64,000 bases of DNA from Flavobacterium sp. Root420 (GTDB taxonomy: Bacteria > Bacteroidota > Bacteroidia > Flavobacteriales > Flavobacteriaceae), in NCBI RefSeq assembly GCF_001427905.1, contig NZ_LMEF01000030.1, positions 186,001-250,000 on the forward strand. Direction: 5' to 3'. Position 1 is the stretch's first letter; each line of letters begins with the position of its first letter. Of this stretch, positions 24,797 to 33,771 are shown piece after piece. The position numbers were made by a program, and so were the translations under genes. Under the pieces are notes generated by a model. That model was not told where the DNA came from. It saw nothing but the letters and a program-made list of their open reading frames with translations, and did no database searches.

Positions 24797-25555
24797 TTAA
24801 AACCCATACATACCACCCGAAACGGAAATTTGCTCTCCCGTAATCCACGCTGCATCATCGGAAGCAAGAAATACGGCAACTTTCGCAATATCTTCTGGCT
24901 GCCCTCTACGGCCAAGCGGTGTATTGGCAATAAACATTTTTTCGTACTCACTGCCAGGGGTAACACCGGCACTAGTTGCACCTTCTGTCTCTGTAGCGCC
25001 CGGCAAAATAGAATTGATACGGACTTTTTTTGTACCCAGTTCTTTCGACAAGGAAATCGTTATGGCATCTAATGCCGCTTTGGTTGCAGAGTACAAAGAG
25101 ACTCCCGCCATCGGAGATTTGCTTGCACCCGAACTGATGTTGATGATAGTACCGCCCTTATCTGCAAACAGTTTTAAAGATGCCTGAATAGTAAGTATAG
25201 CCCCCAAAACATTGACGTTGAAATGCTGATGAAAAGCCTCTGGCGATGCCTGTTCAATAGGTAAAAATTGCTGAAAGACCGCATTGTTTACCAAAATGTC
25301 TAACGTGCCAAAAGCGTTCCTTGTTTCTTCAAACAGCCTGACTACATCGGCTTCTTTTGATACATCGGCCTGTACCGAAATGGCTATGCCTCCATTGTCG
25401 GTTATGGCTTTCACCACTTTATCTGCTCCTTCTTTGCTTGAAGCATAATTTACAACAACCTTTGCGCCTTCTTCAGCAAAGTGTTTGGCGATAGAGGCAC
25501 CTATTCCTTTTGATGCACCTGTAACTACAGCTACTTTATTTTTTAATTTACTCAT
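24797..25555 (-). CDS. Short-chain dehydrogenase/reductase
   Basis: 252 residues, classical SDR. NAD(P)-binding TGASKGIGASIAKHF at 13-27, NNA motif in LVNNAVF, catalytic Ser in INISSGASKSP and YxxxK in YSATKAAL, C-terminal SGGMYGF. Likely acts on small carbonyl compounds with NADP(H). Third gene of the divergent operon opposite the HxlR regulator; 16 bp from the preceding SDR. Confidence 0.92.
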   Translation of the reverse strand: MSKLKNKVAVVTGASKGIGASIAKHFAEEGAKVVVNYASSKEGADKVVKAITDNGGIAISVQADVSKEADVVRLFEETRNAFGTLDILVNNAVFQQFLPIEQASPEAFHQHFNVNVLGAILTIQASLKLFADKGGTIINISSGASKSPMAGVSLYSATKAALDAITISLSKELGTKKVRINSILPGATETEGATSAGVTPGSEYEKMFIANTPLGRRGQPEDIAKVAVFLASDDAAWITGEQISVSGGMYGF

Positions 25556-25571
25556 TTTAAAATTATTTTAA

Positions 25572-26336
25572 TTATTTAGACAAATAGGTCATACCGCCAT
25601 CAACAAGGAGTTCAGCACCAAGTATAAACGAGGAATCATCAGAAGCAAGGAATACCGCAGTTTTGCCAATGTCAGAGGGTTGCCCAATTCTGCCTATCGG
25701 CATAACATCTGCCCAGTATTTTTTTACAGCTTCAAGTTGTTCGGCAGGAACAAACTTGTCAAATACGGGTGTATCGGTTGTGCCTGGTGATATTACATTT
25801 GCTCTAATTCTTCTACTTAAAAGATCGTTTGAAAATCCTTTTGCAAAATGAATAACAGCCGCCTTGGTAGCACCATAAAGTGAAAATGATGTATATGCCC
25901 GATGTGCTGCATTTGATCCGATAAGAATAATAGAACCACCATCGTTCATATAAGGAAGTCCTTTATGTACAGTGAAGTAAACACTTTTCAGGTTTAAGTC
26001 CATAGTTTTGTCATAGTCGGCTTCGCCAATATCTGCCACAGAACCAAATGCTGCTCCTGTAACTGCACCGCCTGCGTTGGCTACAATCACATCTATTTTA
26101 CCAAATTTTTCAGCTGTTGTTGCAAACACTCTTTCCAGGTCGGCAAGATTGGTTACATCGGCATTTATGGCTATAAAATTATCTCCAAGTTGGGCCACAG
26201 AACTATCTAAAGTTTCCTGATTTCTGCCGACAATAACCCCTACGGCACCTTCGTTTTTAAATGCTTCAGCAATACCAAACCCGATACCGCTATTGCCGCC
26301 TGTAATTACGGTTACTTTGTTTTTTAATTTACTCAT
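25572..26336 (-). CDS. Short-chain dehydrogenase/reductase
   Basis: 254 residues. TGGNSGIGFGIAEAF at 12-26, VANAGG in place of NNAG, catalytic Ser in IILIGSNAAHRA and YGATKAAV as YxxxK. The N-terminus MSKLKNKVTVITGG resembles that of the next gene, MSKLKNKVAVVTGA, showing the pair arose by duplication. Follows the F420-reductase-like gene by 15 bp. Cytoplasmic NAD(P)-dependent oxidoreductase; substrate unknown. Confidence 0.92.
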   Translation of the reverse strand: MSKLKNKVTVITGGNSGIGFGIAEAFKNEGAVGVIVGRNQETLDSSVAQLGDNFIAINADVTNLADLERVFATTAEKFGKIDVIVANAGGAVTGAAFGSVADIGEADYDKTMDLNLKSVYFTVHKGLPYMNDGGSIILIGSNAAHRAYTSFSLYGATKAAVIHFAKGFSNDLLSRRIRANVISPGTTDTPVFDKFVPAEQLEAVKKYWADVMPIGRIGQPSDIGKTAVFLASDDSSFILGAELLVDGGMTYLSK

Positions 26337-26351
26337 TATTTTAGTTTTAAA

Positions 26352-26948
26352 TTATTTTTTTAATTTGATAAGATTTAATGTTGGTAATGATCCACCAGGG
26401 AATCGCTGCAATTTTCCGCCTTCGTGCAGTGTGCCTAAATCAATACCAGCAAATCCGATTCGATTAATTATGCCTGATACAACATCTTTTGCATCGTCAT
26501 AATTTCCTGAATAAAAAATAACCCTGTTTCCATTAGCAACTTGTGGATTTTCTGCCAACACATTTGCATATAAAGTATTAAAAGCTTTAACCACTTTTGC
26601 ACCTTTTGCCCATTGGCTTACTACTTCGCTGGATGTTTTCGAGCCCGGTTCTGCCAATACAAATTCTGGTAAACTAGCATTTGTAACATCTATGAGGATT
26701 TTGCCTTCTAATAAAATGTTAGATAATGCCTCCTGAGCGTGTTCCCATCGCACTGCAAGAAATACTACATCGCCTTGGGCTGCTTCCTGCACCGAACCTG
26801 CGGTAATATTGCCACCGATTTGTTTTATTTTTTCTGTAAGTGTATCGGCACCACGGCTGTTGCTGATAATTACTTGGTAACCTGCTTCAGTTAAGTGGTT
26901 TGCGAGTGTTGTGCCGATAGCTCCGGCACCGATAATTCCTATTTTCAT
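26352..26948 (-). CDS. NADPH-dependent F420 reductase-like NAD(P)-binding protein
   Basis: 198 residues from the ATG giving MKIGIIGAGAIGTTLANHL; another ATG three codons upstream (26957) is possible. Rossmann motif GxGxxG at 7-12, ISNSRGADTL consistent with NADP binding, then VKAFNTLYANVLA and FYSGNYDDAKDVV. Flavobacteria do not usually make F420, so this is probably an NADP-dependent reductase of the same fold (as in FNO/STEAP-like proteins). First gene of the operon regulated by the divergent HxlR. Confidence 0.85.
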   Translation of the reverse strand: MKIGIIGAGAIGTTLANHLTEAGYQVIISNSRGADTLTEKIKQIGGNITAGSVQEAAQGDVVFLAVRWEHAQEALSNILLEGKILIDVTNASLPEFVLAEPGSKTSSEVVSQWAKGAKVVKAFNTLYANVLAENPQVANGNRVIFYSGNYDDAKDVVSGIINRIGFAGIDLGTLHEGGKLQRFPGGSLPTLNLIKLKK

Positions 26949-26987
26949 TTTATACATTTTAATTGTTAAAACTATTTTATTACTTTT

Positions 26988-27025
26988 GTTTCACAAAGAT
27001 ACTATTGATAGTATCTTTGTGAAAC
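26988..27025. promoter_or_regulatory. Perfect 17-bp inverted repeat in the SDR/HxlR divergent promoter
   Basis: Arms GTTTCACAAAGATACTA and TAGTATCTTTGTGAAAC with spacer TTGA. Each arm contains TATCTTTG on its own strand (27012-27019 plus; 26994-27001 minus), so the repeat embeds both -7 boxes of a symmetric divergent promoter. No TTG box at ideal spacing was found. Confidence 0.65.
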
Positions 27026-27041
27026 AGCGAATACGTCAAAC

Positions 27042-27061
27042 TAGTTACTTTGAAGTAACTA
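27042..27061. promoter_or_regulatory. HxlR operator candidate
   Basis: 9-bp arms TAGTTACTT and AAGTAACTA with a TG spacer, 16 bp before the HxlR start codon. The position in the transcribed leader fits autoregulation. Confidence 0.5.
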
Positions 27062-27077
27062 AAAAATTAAAAGTGTT

Positions 27078-27461
27078 ATGAGAGATCAAAGATTTTTCGC
27101 CGCAGAATGTCCTATGACCAGGGCTATGGTATCTTTAGGCAGCAAATGGAAACCCATTATTATTCACACTATCCATACCAGAAAAATTAGGTTTGGACAG
27201 TTGGATGCGATTATTCCGTTAATTACAAGGAAAGTGCTGACACAGCAATTAAATGAACTGGAAGAAGACGGAATTTTGCTTAGGGAAGAGTTTATAGAAC
27301 TGCCGCCCCGCGTTGAATATTCGCTTACAGAAAAAGGATTGGCTTTATTGCCGATCTTAAAATCTGTTTGTGAGTGGAATGTGTTTTATGAAAACACCAA
27401 AATGTGCGACCTTAAAAAATTGGAGCCGGAAAGTAGGAAAGAAAAAAAGAAAAAGATTTAA
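27078..27461 (+). CDS. HxlR-family transcriptional regulator
   Basis: 127 residues; winged helix-turn-helix at about 12-105. Seen: redox-type cysteine in AAECPMTRAMVSLGSKWKP (Cys11), ITRKVLTQQLNELEEDGIL recognition region and PPRVEYSLTEKGLALLPIL. In HxlR/YodB-type regulators a Cys at this position senses electrophiles such as quinones and aldehydes; that mode is plausible here given the divergent SDR operon. A second Cys occurs in the region after residue 90. Confidence 0.9.
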   Translation: MRDQRFFAAECPMTRAMVSLGSKWKPIIIHTIHTRKIRFGQLDAIIPLITRKVLTQQLNELEEDGILLREEFIELPPRVEYSLTEKGLALLPILKSVCEWNVFYENTKMCDLKKLEPESRKEKKKKI

Positions 27462-27855
27462 TCCTTTTTATCCAAACGTACCAAATATCCTTCGTTTCTG
27501 GCTAAACAGTATCTGACACATGAATTTGGTAAAAAACTGCTGTAAATATTGAATCGGTGGAAGGCTTAAATAGTACAGTCTTGATCAATAATGTCGGTAT
27601 GGGATCCATTTATTCATTAGTATATCAGAATGTTGAGGAAATAGATCAGACTATAACAGTAAGTACTAAATAAGAACATACGATTTGAATTTTTTATTTA
27701 CTGATTTGCATACACGAAATAAAAGTTTAATTTTACCTTATTATATATTGCCTTCCCGCTTGTCATTGACAAATAATCCTTCCTAATTATTTTGACAAGT
27801 TATCTGTTTCGGAAGATATTGTAAAATTCTTTTTATTTACATTAATTCTTAGTTC
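27462..27855. other. Gene-poor stretch before the fructan locus
   Basis: Contains only the short frame noted at 27533-27673 and otherwise nothing recognised. No -7 box for the sensor gene was assigned. Confidence 0.5.
27533..27673 (+). pseudogene. Possible C-terminal gene remnant
   Basis: An open stretch with no start codon, bounded by an in-frame TAA at 27530 and ending at TAA 27671-27673; it would encode about 46 residues including VEGLNSTVLINNVGMGSIYS. Composition looks protein-like but the family is not recognised. It could be chance. Confidence 0.25.
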
Positions 27856-30594
27856 ATGTATCAATTTGTAAAATATATTTTGATGCTTATTATAGTATCA
27901 TTAAGTTTAGTTTCCTGTAAACAAAAACAAGGAGATAAAATAAAAGTCGGGTTTTCTCAAGCTATGGCTACTGATGATTGGCGCAAGCAAATGAACAGTT
28001 CGATAAAAATTGAAGCTTCATTACGACCTGAAGTTGATCTGACCATTAAAGATGCTAATAACAATATCGAGAAACAAATTGAAGATATTGAAAGACTCAT
28101 CTCTAATAAGGTAGATGTCATTATTGTATCTCCAATTCAATCTAAACCTTTAACAGCAGTTGTCGAAAAATCGATAAAAGCCGGAATCCCGGTTCTTGTA
28201 GTAGATCGGAAAATTGACGGCGAAAATTACACCGCCTATCTGGGAGCTGATAATATTGAAATTGGCAGAATTGCCGCCCGATATATTATTTCGCACAGTA
28301 AAGGTTCTGGTAAAATTATAGAAATTACAGGAGCAAAAGGCTCATCACCCGCGTATGAGCGCAGTCTGGGATTTGAGCAGATAATTAATGAAAACAAGCG
28401 TTTCAAAATAGAAAACACTATCCAGGGTGATTGGGAGGGAGAATCGGTTAAAGCACCTTTAAAAACAATTCTTTTACAAAATCCGAACGTCGAATATATT
28501 TTTGCCCATAACGACCGTATGGCATTAAGTGCGTGGGAAACAGCTAAAACTGTTGGACTAGAGAAGAAAATTAAATTTATTGGTGTTGATGGACTCAATA
28601 CGGTTAATGGTGGAATAGAATTGGTGAAAAGTGGTGTTTTAGACGGAACTATTTTGTATCCTACAGGAGGAAACGAAGCCTTGAAATTGGCTTTAAAAAT
28701 GTATAACAAGGAACCGATTTCTAAAAATAATATTCTAAATACAATTGTTATCGACAAGAATAATGCTGAAATTATTGAGAATCAAATGGATAAAGTTGAT
28801 CAGCAGCAAGCCGTTATCGAGTCACAACAAGGAGCAATAAATGTACAGGAAAGAGAATACGCTTCACAGAACAATCTGGTTCGATTACTGAGTTTTTTCT
28901 TAGTGATTATTTTGAGTTTGACGATTTACAGTATTTATTCGACTATTTCTATTTCAAGAAAGAAAAAACAGCTCGAAAGAATTAATCAAACGGTAATCGA
29001 TCAGAATAATGAAATTCAGGAAATGGCAAAAATAGCTGAAAGAAGTAATGAAGCCAAATTGAATTTCTTTACCGGACTTTCGCATGAATTTAAAACGCCG
29101 ATAACTTTGATTATGAGTTATGTGGAGTCGTTAATTGAAAATGAAAAAATTAAAGGAACCGCGCTTATTGACGAGGTAAAACTGATTCATAAAAATTCGA
29201 ATAGATTGTTGCGTTTAATTAATCAGTTGTTAGATTTTAGAAAAATCGAAGAGCAAAAGTTTACGTTAAGAGCTTCAAATACCAAGATATATGATTTTAC
29301 AAACGAAGTAATGACCAATTTTAAAGGCGAAGCTGCCCGAAGAAATATTGATTTTCAGCTTACTTGCAAAAACAAAAATCTGGAATTATTTATTGATAGG
29401 GGTCTGATGGATAAAGTGTATTTTAATTTGCTTTCTAACGCCTTTAAATTTACACCCGATAACGGAAAAATAAACATTTCGATTGTCGAAAATCAGGACA
29501 ATACGGTTAAAATTAGTTTTAAAGATTCCGGAATCGGGATACCTGAAAATGAATTGTCTAATGTTTTTAATCCGTTTTTCAGAGCTTCAAATAATAATAA
29601 AAACAGCTCAGGAATCGGACTTCACCTGTCAAAAGAATTTGTGCTTTTACATCAGGGAACAATTGAACTTAAATCAAAGCAGGGAAGCGAGTTTGTAATT
29701 ACGCTATTAAAAGGGAATAGTCATTTACAGCCTTCTGAAATGATTAATAAAGCCGAAAATCTAAATATAACTCCAAATTTAATATCAGATAATTTAGATA
29801 TTGAAGCTGATTTAAATGAAGTAAATATAATTTCTGAATCAGAGAAACATACACTTTTGATTATAGAAGACAATATCGATTTGGTTACATTTTTAAAAGC
29901 TAAATTATCAAACGAATATGTGGTTCATACTTCAGACGGAAGTGATGCTATAGAAAAAGCAATGGAACTTGTCCCGGATATCATCATTTGCGACATTAAT
30001 TTGGTAGACAAAGACGGTTATGAAATTAGTAAAGAATTGAAAAAGGATTTAAGATCTTCGCATATTCCCATTATTATTTTAACGGCGCAAAGTAACAAAG
30101 AATCTGTTTTAAAAGGATTGCAAAGCGGTGTTGATCAATATCTTACAAAACCTTTTAGTCTCTCTATTTTAAAACAATCTATTTCTGGTTTGCTTTTCAA
30201 CAGAGAAAAACTACGTTATTATTATACCAATAATATTTATCGTATTGAACCTGAATCTAAATTTGGCAATCAGGAGCAATCTTTTATTACTAAAATGAAT
30301 GATATTATTAAGATGAATGTCGATAATCCTAAGTTCTCTGTAGAAGATTTAGCTGATAAACTTGGTGTCTCCAGAGTTCAATTGTATAGAAAGGTAAAAG
30401 CTATTATCGGAATTAATATCAGCGATCATATTAATAATGTAAAATTGGAGAAAGCAGCAGAGCTTTTAAAGTCAAATAATATGAATATTTCTGAAATTGC
30501 GTACTCACTTGGATTCTCTTCTCCAAACTATTTTTCTACAGCTTTTAAGAATAAATTTGGAATTTCACCAAAGGAATACAAATCTTCCAATTGA
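27856..30594 (+). CDS. Hybrid two-component sensor with periplasmic sugar-binding domain
   Basis: 912 residues joining sensing and DNA binding. Lipobox-like signal with Cys21 (SLVSC); type 1 periplasmic sugar-binding domain at about 31-315 (IKVGFSQAMATDDWRKQM, VDGLNTVNGGIELV); membrane helix at about 341-363; HisKA with phospho-acceptor His near 410 in GLSHEFKTPITL; HATPase; receiver domain with Asp near 713 in IICDINLVDKDG; AraC helix-turn-helix pair at about 810-912. The layout matches the fructose-binding regulator of the Bacteroides thetaiotaomicron levan locus rather than beta-propeller HTCS proteins. Likely senses free fructose and activates the downstream operon. Confidence 0.93.
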   Translation: MYQFVKYILMLIIVSLSLVSCKQKQGDKIKVGFSQAMATDDWRKQMNSSIKIEASLRPEVDLTIKDANNNIEKQIEDIERLISNKVDVIIVSPIQSKPLTAVVEKSIKAGIPVLVVDRKIDGENYTAYLGADNIEIGRIAARYIISHSKGSGKIIEITGAKGSSPAYERSLGFEQIINENKRFKIENTIQGDWEGESVKAPLKTILLQNPNVEYIFAHNDRMALSAWETAKTVGLEKKIKFIGVDGLNTVNGGIELVKSGVLDGTILYPTGGNEALKLALKMYNKEPISKNNILNTIVIDKNNAEIIENQMDKVDQQQAVIESQQGAINVQEREYASQNNLVRLLSFFLVIILSLTIYSIYSTISISRKKKQLERINQTVIDQNNEIQEMAKIAERSNEAKLNFFTGLSHEFKTPITLIMSYVESLIENEKIKGTALIDEVKLIHKNSNRLLRLINQLLDFRKIEEQKFTLRASNTKIYDFTNEVMTNFKGEAARRNIDFQLTCKNKNLELFIDRGLMDKVYFNLLSNAFKFTPDNGKINISIVENQDNTVKISFKDSGIGIPENELSNVFNPFFRASNNNKNSSGIGLHLSKEFVLLHQGTIELKSKQGSEFVITLLKGNSHLQPSEMINKAENLNITPNLISDNLDIEADLNEVNIISESEKHTLLIIEDNIDLVTFLKAKLSNEYVVHTSDGSDAIEKAMELVPDIIICDINLVDKDGYEISKELKKDLRSSHIPIIILTAQSNKESVLKGLQSGVDQYLTKPFSLSILKQSISGLLFNREKLRYYYTNNIYRIEPESKFGNQEQSFITKMNDIIKMNVDNPKFSVEDLADKLGVSRVQLYRKVKAIIGINISDHINNVKLEKAAELLKSNNMNISEIAYSLGFSSPNYFSTAFKNKFGISPKEYKSSN

Positions 30595-30598
30595 TATT

Positions 30599-30637
30599 CG
30601 TTTAAAATTGATACAATTCGTGTATCAATTTTAAACG
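30599..30637. promoter_or_regulatory. 17-bp inverted repeat after the sensor gene
   Basis: Arms CGTTTAAAATTGATACA and TGTATCAATTTTAAACG around ATTCG, 5 bp after the sensor stop. No T run follows, so it could be an operator for the sensor or a weak terminator; the sequence alone does not decide. Confidence 0.5.
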
Positions 30638-30824
30638 CAATGTAACAAAATCGAAACTACACGGTTTTCGTAAATAAATTTTAAATCATGTAAAGCCTTA
30701 TAAACAAAGGTTTTATAGTTTATATGCCAAACTATCAATAATTATAGAATTAAATTGTAACATCATTAAAAATAAGTTGTTTTTTTTGCGGATATCTTAG
30801 CAACAAGTTTTTAATACATCTACA

Positions 30825-32183
30825 ATGAATAAGATATTGATTTGGTCTGTTACTGCTGCACTGGCAGGTTTTCTATTCGGTTTTGATACCGTAGTTATTT
30901 CTGGAGCTGATAAACAACTACAGCTTCTTTGGCATTCATCTGATGCTTTTCATGGTTCTGTTGTTATGGCAATGGCACTTTGGGGAACTGTTGTAGGTGC
31001 TATTTTTGGAGGAATCCCAACCAATAAGATAGGTCGTAAAAAAACACTATTCTGGATCGGGATTTTATATTTCATTTCAGCTGTAGGTGCTGCTTTTGCA
31101 AATGATCCATTTGTATTTGCTGCTTTCAGATTTATTGGAGGTTTAGGTGTTGGTGCTTCAACCATTGCTGCTCCGGCTTATGTTTCTGAAATTGCTCCGG
31201 CTGACAAACGCGGACGATTAGTCGCTTTGTATCAGTTTAATATTGTATTGGGAATTTTAATTGCCTTTATATCCAATTACTTTTTAAAAGATATTGGCGA
31301 AAATGCCTGGCGTTGGATGGTAGGAGTACAGGCAATTCCATCTTTTATTTACGTCCTTTTTATCCTTACAATACCAGAAAGCCCAAGATGGTTATTATCT
31401 AAAAACCGCGATGAGGAAGCCCGCAAAGTATTATATAAAATTGATCCGACTACAAATCTTGAAGATATTATGGATGATTCAAGAGAAAATGGTGTGACCA
31501 AACATGAAAATATCTTCATGAAAAAATACCGTTTTCCGTTAATGCTGGCCTTTTTAATTGCGTTTTTTAATCAGTTTTCAGGAATCAATGCCTTTTTATA
31601 TTACGCGCCAAGAATTTTTGAAGAAGCAGGTTTAGGACAAAATACAGCTTTATTAAGCAGTATCGGAATCGGGATTACGAATCTTATATTTACTTTAATC
31701 GGAGTAGCATTAATTGACAAATTAGGAAGAAAGTTGTTAATGTACATTGGTTCTATTGGATATATTATTTCTTTAGGTTTGGTCTCGGCTGCATTTTATT
31801 TCAATTGGGGAGGATTATCAGTACCCATTTTCCTTTTCTTATTTATCGCTTCTCACGCCATTGGTCAGGGAGCTGTTATCTGGGTTTTTATTTCAGAAAT
31901 TTTCCCAAATCACATTCGTGCATCGGGACAGGCTTTTGGAAGTTCAGTACACTGGGTTTTAGCCGCGATTATTCCCTCTTTAATTCCAATGTTATTTTCA
32001 GAAATTGGCCCGGAAGTCGTATTCTTAATTTTTACATTAATGATGGTGCTGCAATTACTGTTTGTAATTTTTATAATGCCGGAAACTAAAGGAATATCCT
32101 TAGAAGTATTAAGCGAAAATCTAACCAAAAAAAATATCAAAAAAAATGAAATCAAAGAAACATCTACCGCTGGCATTTTATAG
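30825..32183 (+). CDS. Sugar-porter MFS permease, probably fructose
   Basis: 452 residues, 12 predicted helices. Sugar-porter signatures: GRKKTLF loop 2-3, PESPRWLL after helix 6, DKLGRKLL loop 8-9 and PETKGISLE at the C-terminus, plus QFSGINAFLYY in helix 7. First gene of the fructan operon, 230 bp from the sensor gene, corresponding to the fructose importer of characterised fructan loci. Its last 38 bp overlap the start of the GH32 gene in another frame, so the two are translationally coupled. Confidence 0.92.
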   Translation: MNKILIWSVTAALAGFLFGFDTVVISGADKQLQLLWHSSDAFHGSVVMAMALWGTVVGAIFGGIPTNKIGRKKTLFWIGILYFISAVGAAFANDPFVFAAFRFIGGLGVGASTIAAPAYVSEIAPADKRGRLVALYQFNIVLGILIAFISNYFLKDIGENAWRWMVGVQAIPSFIYVLFILTIPESPRWLLSKNRDEEARKVLYKIDPTTNLEDIMDDSRENGVTKHENIFMKKYRFPLMLAFLIAFFNQFSGINAFLYYAPRIFEEAGLGQNTALLSSIGIGITNLIFTLIGVALIDKLGRKLLMYIGSIGYIISLGLVSAAFYFNWGGLSVPIFLFLFIASHAIGQGAVIWVFISEIFPNHIRASGQAFGSSVHWVLAAIIPSLIPMLFSEIGPEVVFLIFTLMMVLQLLFVIFIMPETKGISLEVLSENLTKKNIKKNEIKETSTAGIL

Positions 32184-33753
32184 TGCTATACTACTATCGA
32201 TAGGAGGCTGTAAACCCTATTCAGCTGTTGCACAAACAACAGTAGCTACGGTTTCAACTTCTACTGAAGAGCAAATGTACCGTCCTAATTTTCATTTTAC
32301 ACCAAAAAAAGGCTGGATGAATGATCCTAACGGAATGTTTTATGCCAACGGACTATATCATTTGTCTTATCAACATTATCCTGACGGAAATAAATGGGGG
32401 CCAATGCATTGGGGACATGCAGTCAGCAAAGATTTAATTAAATGGGAAGAACAGCCCATTGCTATTTACCCGGACAATGACAAATATATTTTTTCGGGAA
32501 GTTCGGTTGTAGATACAAACAATACTTCTGGCTTAGGTACCGGAAAAACAGCTCCAATTGTTGCGATTTATACTTTGCATGATATGACAAAGGAAAAAGA
32601 AAACAAAATTGATGTTGAGCAGCAGGATATTGCCTATTCGAATGATAACGGTTTTACATGGCAGAAATTTAAGGAAGGAAATCCTGTCATAAAAAACCCT
32701 GGAATTCGTGATTTCCGTGACCCAAAAATGACCTGGGATGAGACCCACAAACAATGGATATTAGTTTTGGCAGCTCAGGACAGAGCTCAGTTTTATAAAT
32801 CGAAAGACCTCAAAAGCTGGGAATACTTGTCTGATTTCGGAAAGAATATCGGAGCTCACGGAGGTGTTTGGGAATGTCCGGATTTCTTTCAGATAAAAGT
32901 AAAAGACAGCAAGGAAAACAAATGGGTTTTAATTCAGAGTTTAAATCCGGGTGGAGCAAATGGCGGTTCTGGTACACAATATTTTATTGGAGATTTTGAT
33001 GGAACGACTTTTACACTAGATCAAAATTTTGCCAAAAGAGTAGAACAGGAAAAAGCCGTTTGGATTGATTACGGAAAAGATAATTATGCAGGAGTAACCT
33101 GGAATAATGTTCCAAGTGCTGACGGACGACGATTATTTATTGGATGGATGTCTAATTGGGATTATGCACAGCAAGTTCCTACTAATGCATGGAGAAGCAG
33201 TACGACAATTGCCCGTGAAATTCAGTTAATCAAAAAAGGAAATGACTATAGTTTGGTTAGCAATCCGGTAAAAGAAATCAATAAATATGTTTCTAAAACG
33301 ATCAAAGGGAAAAATCTAAAAGGAAAAGGGAAGCTTTCGATTCCTGAAGCAGGAAAAATTGATTTAACTCAGGCGATTGTCAATTTTAATTTAAAAAACT
33401 TAAAAGAGGATACCTACATTTTTACACTTTCAAACGCAGCCGGAGAATCTTTGGCTTTCGGGATCAATAATTCAGATCATTATTTATTTCTGGATCGTTC
33501 GAAGGCAGGAAAAAACGATTTCTCAGAAAAATTTGCTTCAACAATTACTAAAGCAGCTTTAGACGGTAATCAAAAAGAGGGTGTTTTTAAAATCATTTTA
33601 GACAAAACCTCTATTGAAATATTTTACAACAATGGCGAAAAAGTAATCACCGAAATCTTTTTCACAAAACAGCCATTTACATGTATGTCGGTTTCTTCAA
33701 ACGAAGGAATTGAATTGAGCAACCTCGTACTTAACCAATTAAAAATAAACTAA
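32146..33753 (+). CDS. GH32 fructan hydrolase lipoprotein
   Basis: 535 residues. SPII signal with lipobox SIGGC, Cys22, which fixes the start despite the 38-bp overlap with the permease gene. GH32 five-blade propeller with nucleophile Asp60 in KGWMNDPNG, transition-state stabiliser in FRDPKM near 190, acid/base Glu in VWECPDFF near 243; C-terminal beta-sandwich at about 375-530. Catalytic triad complete. It cleaves beta-fructosides (levan, inulin or sucrose); exo versus endo action cannot be read. A surface or periplasmic location is likely. Confidence 0.94.
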   Translation: MKSKKHLPLAFYSAILLSIGGCKPYSAVAQTTVATVSTSTEEQMYRPNFHFTPKKGWMNDPNGMFYANGLYHLSYQHYPDGNKWGPMHWGHAVSKDLIKWEEQPIAIYPDNDKYIFSGSSVVDTNNTSGLGTGKTAPIVAIYTLHDMTKEKENKIDVEQQDIAYSNDNGFTWQKFKEGNPVIKNPGIRDFRDPKMTWDETHKQWILVLAAQDRAQFYKSKDLKSWEYLSDFGKNIGAHGGVWECPDFFQIKVKDSKENKWVLIQSLNPGGANGGSGTQYFIGDFDGTTFTLDQNFAKRVEQEKAVWIDYGKDNYAGVTWNNVPSADGRRLFIGWMSNWDYAQQVPTNAWRSSTTIAREIQLIKKGNDYSLVSNPVKEINKYVSKTIKGKNLKGKGKLSIPEAGKIDLTQAIVNFNLKNLKEDTYIFTLSNAAGESLAFGINNSDHYLFLDRSKAGKNDFSEKFASTITKAALDGNQKEGVFKIILDKTSIEIFYNNGEKVITEIFFTKQPFTCMSVSSNEGIELSNLVLNQLKIN

Positions 33754-33771
33754 CTAAAAACCACTAACCTC

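Noticed and set aside
28236..28757. 173-residue minus-strand frame
   Set aside because: Antisense to the sugar-binding domain of the hybrid sensor; no motif.
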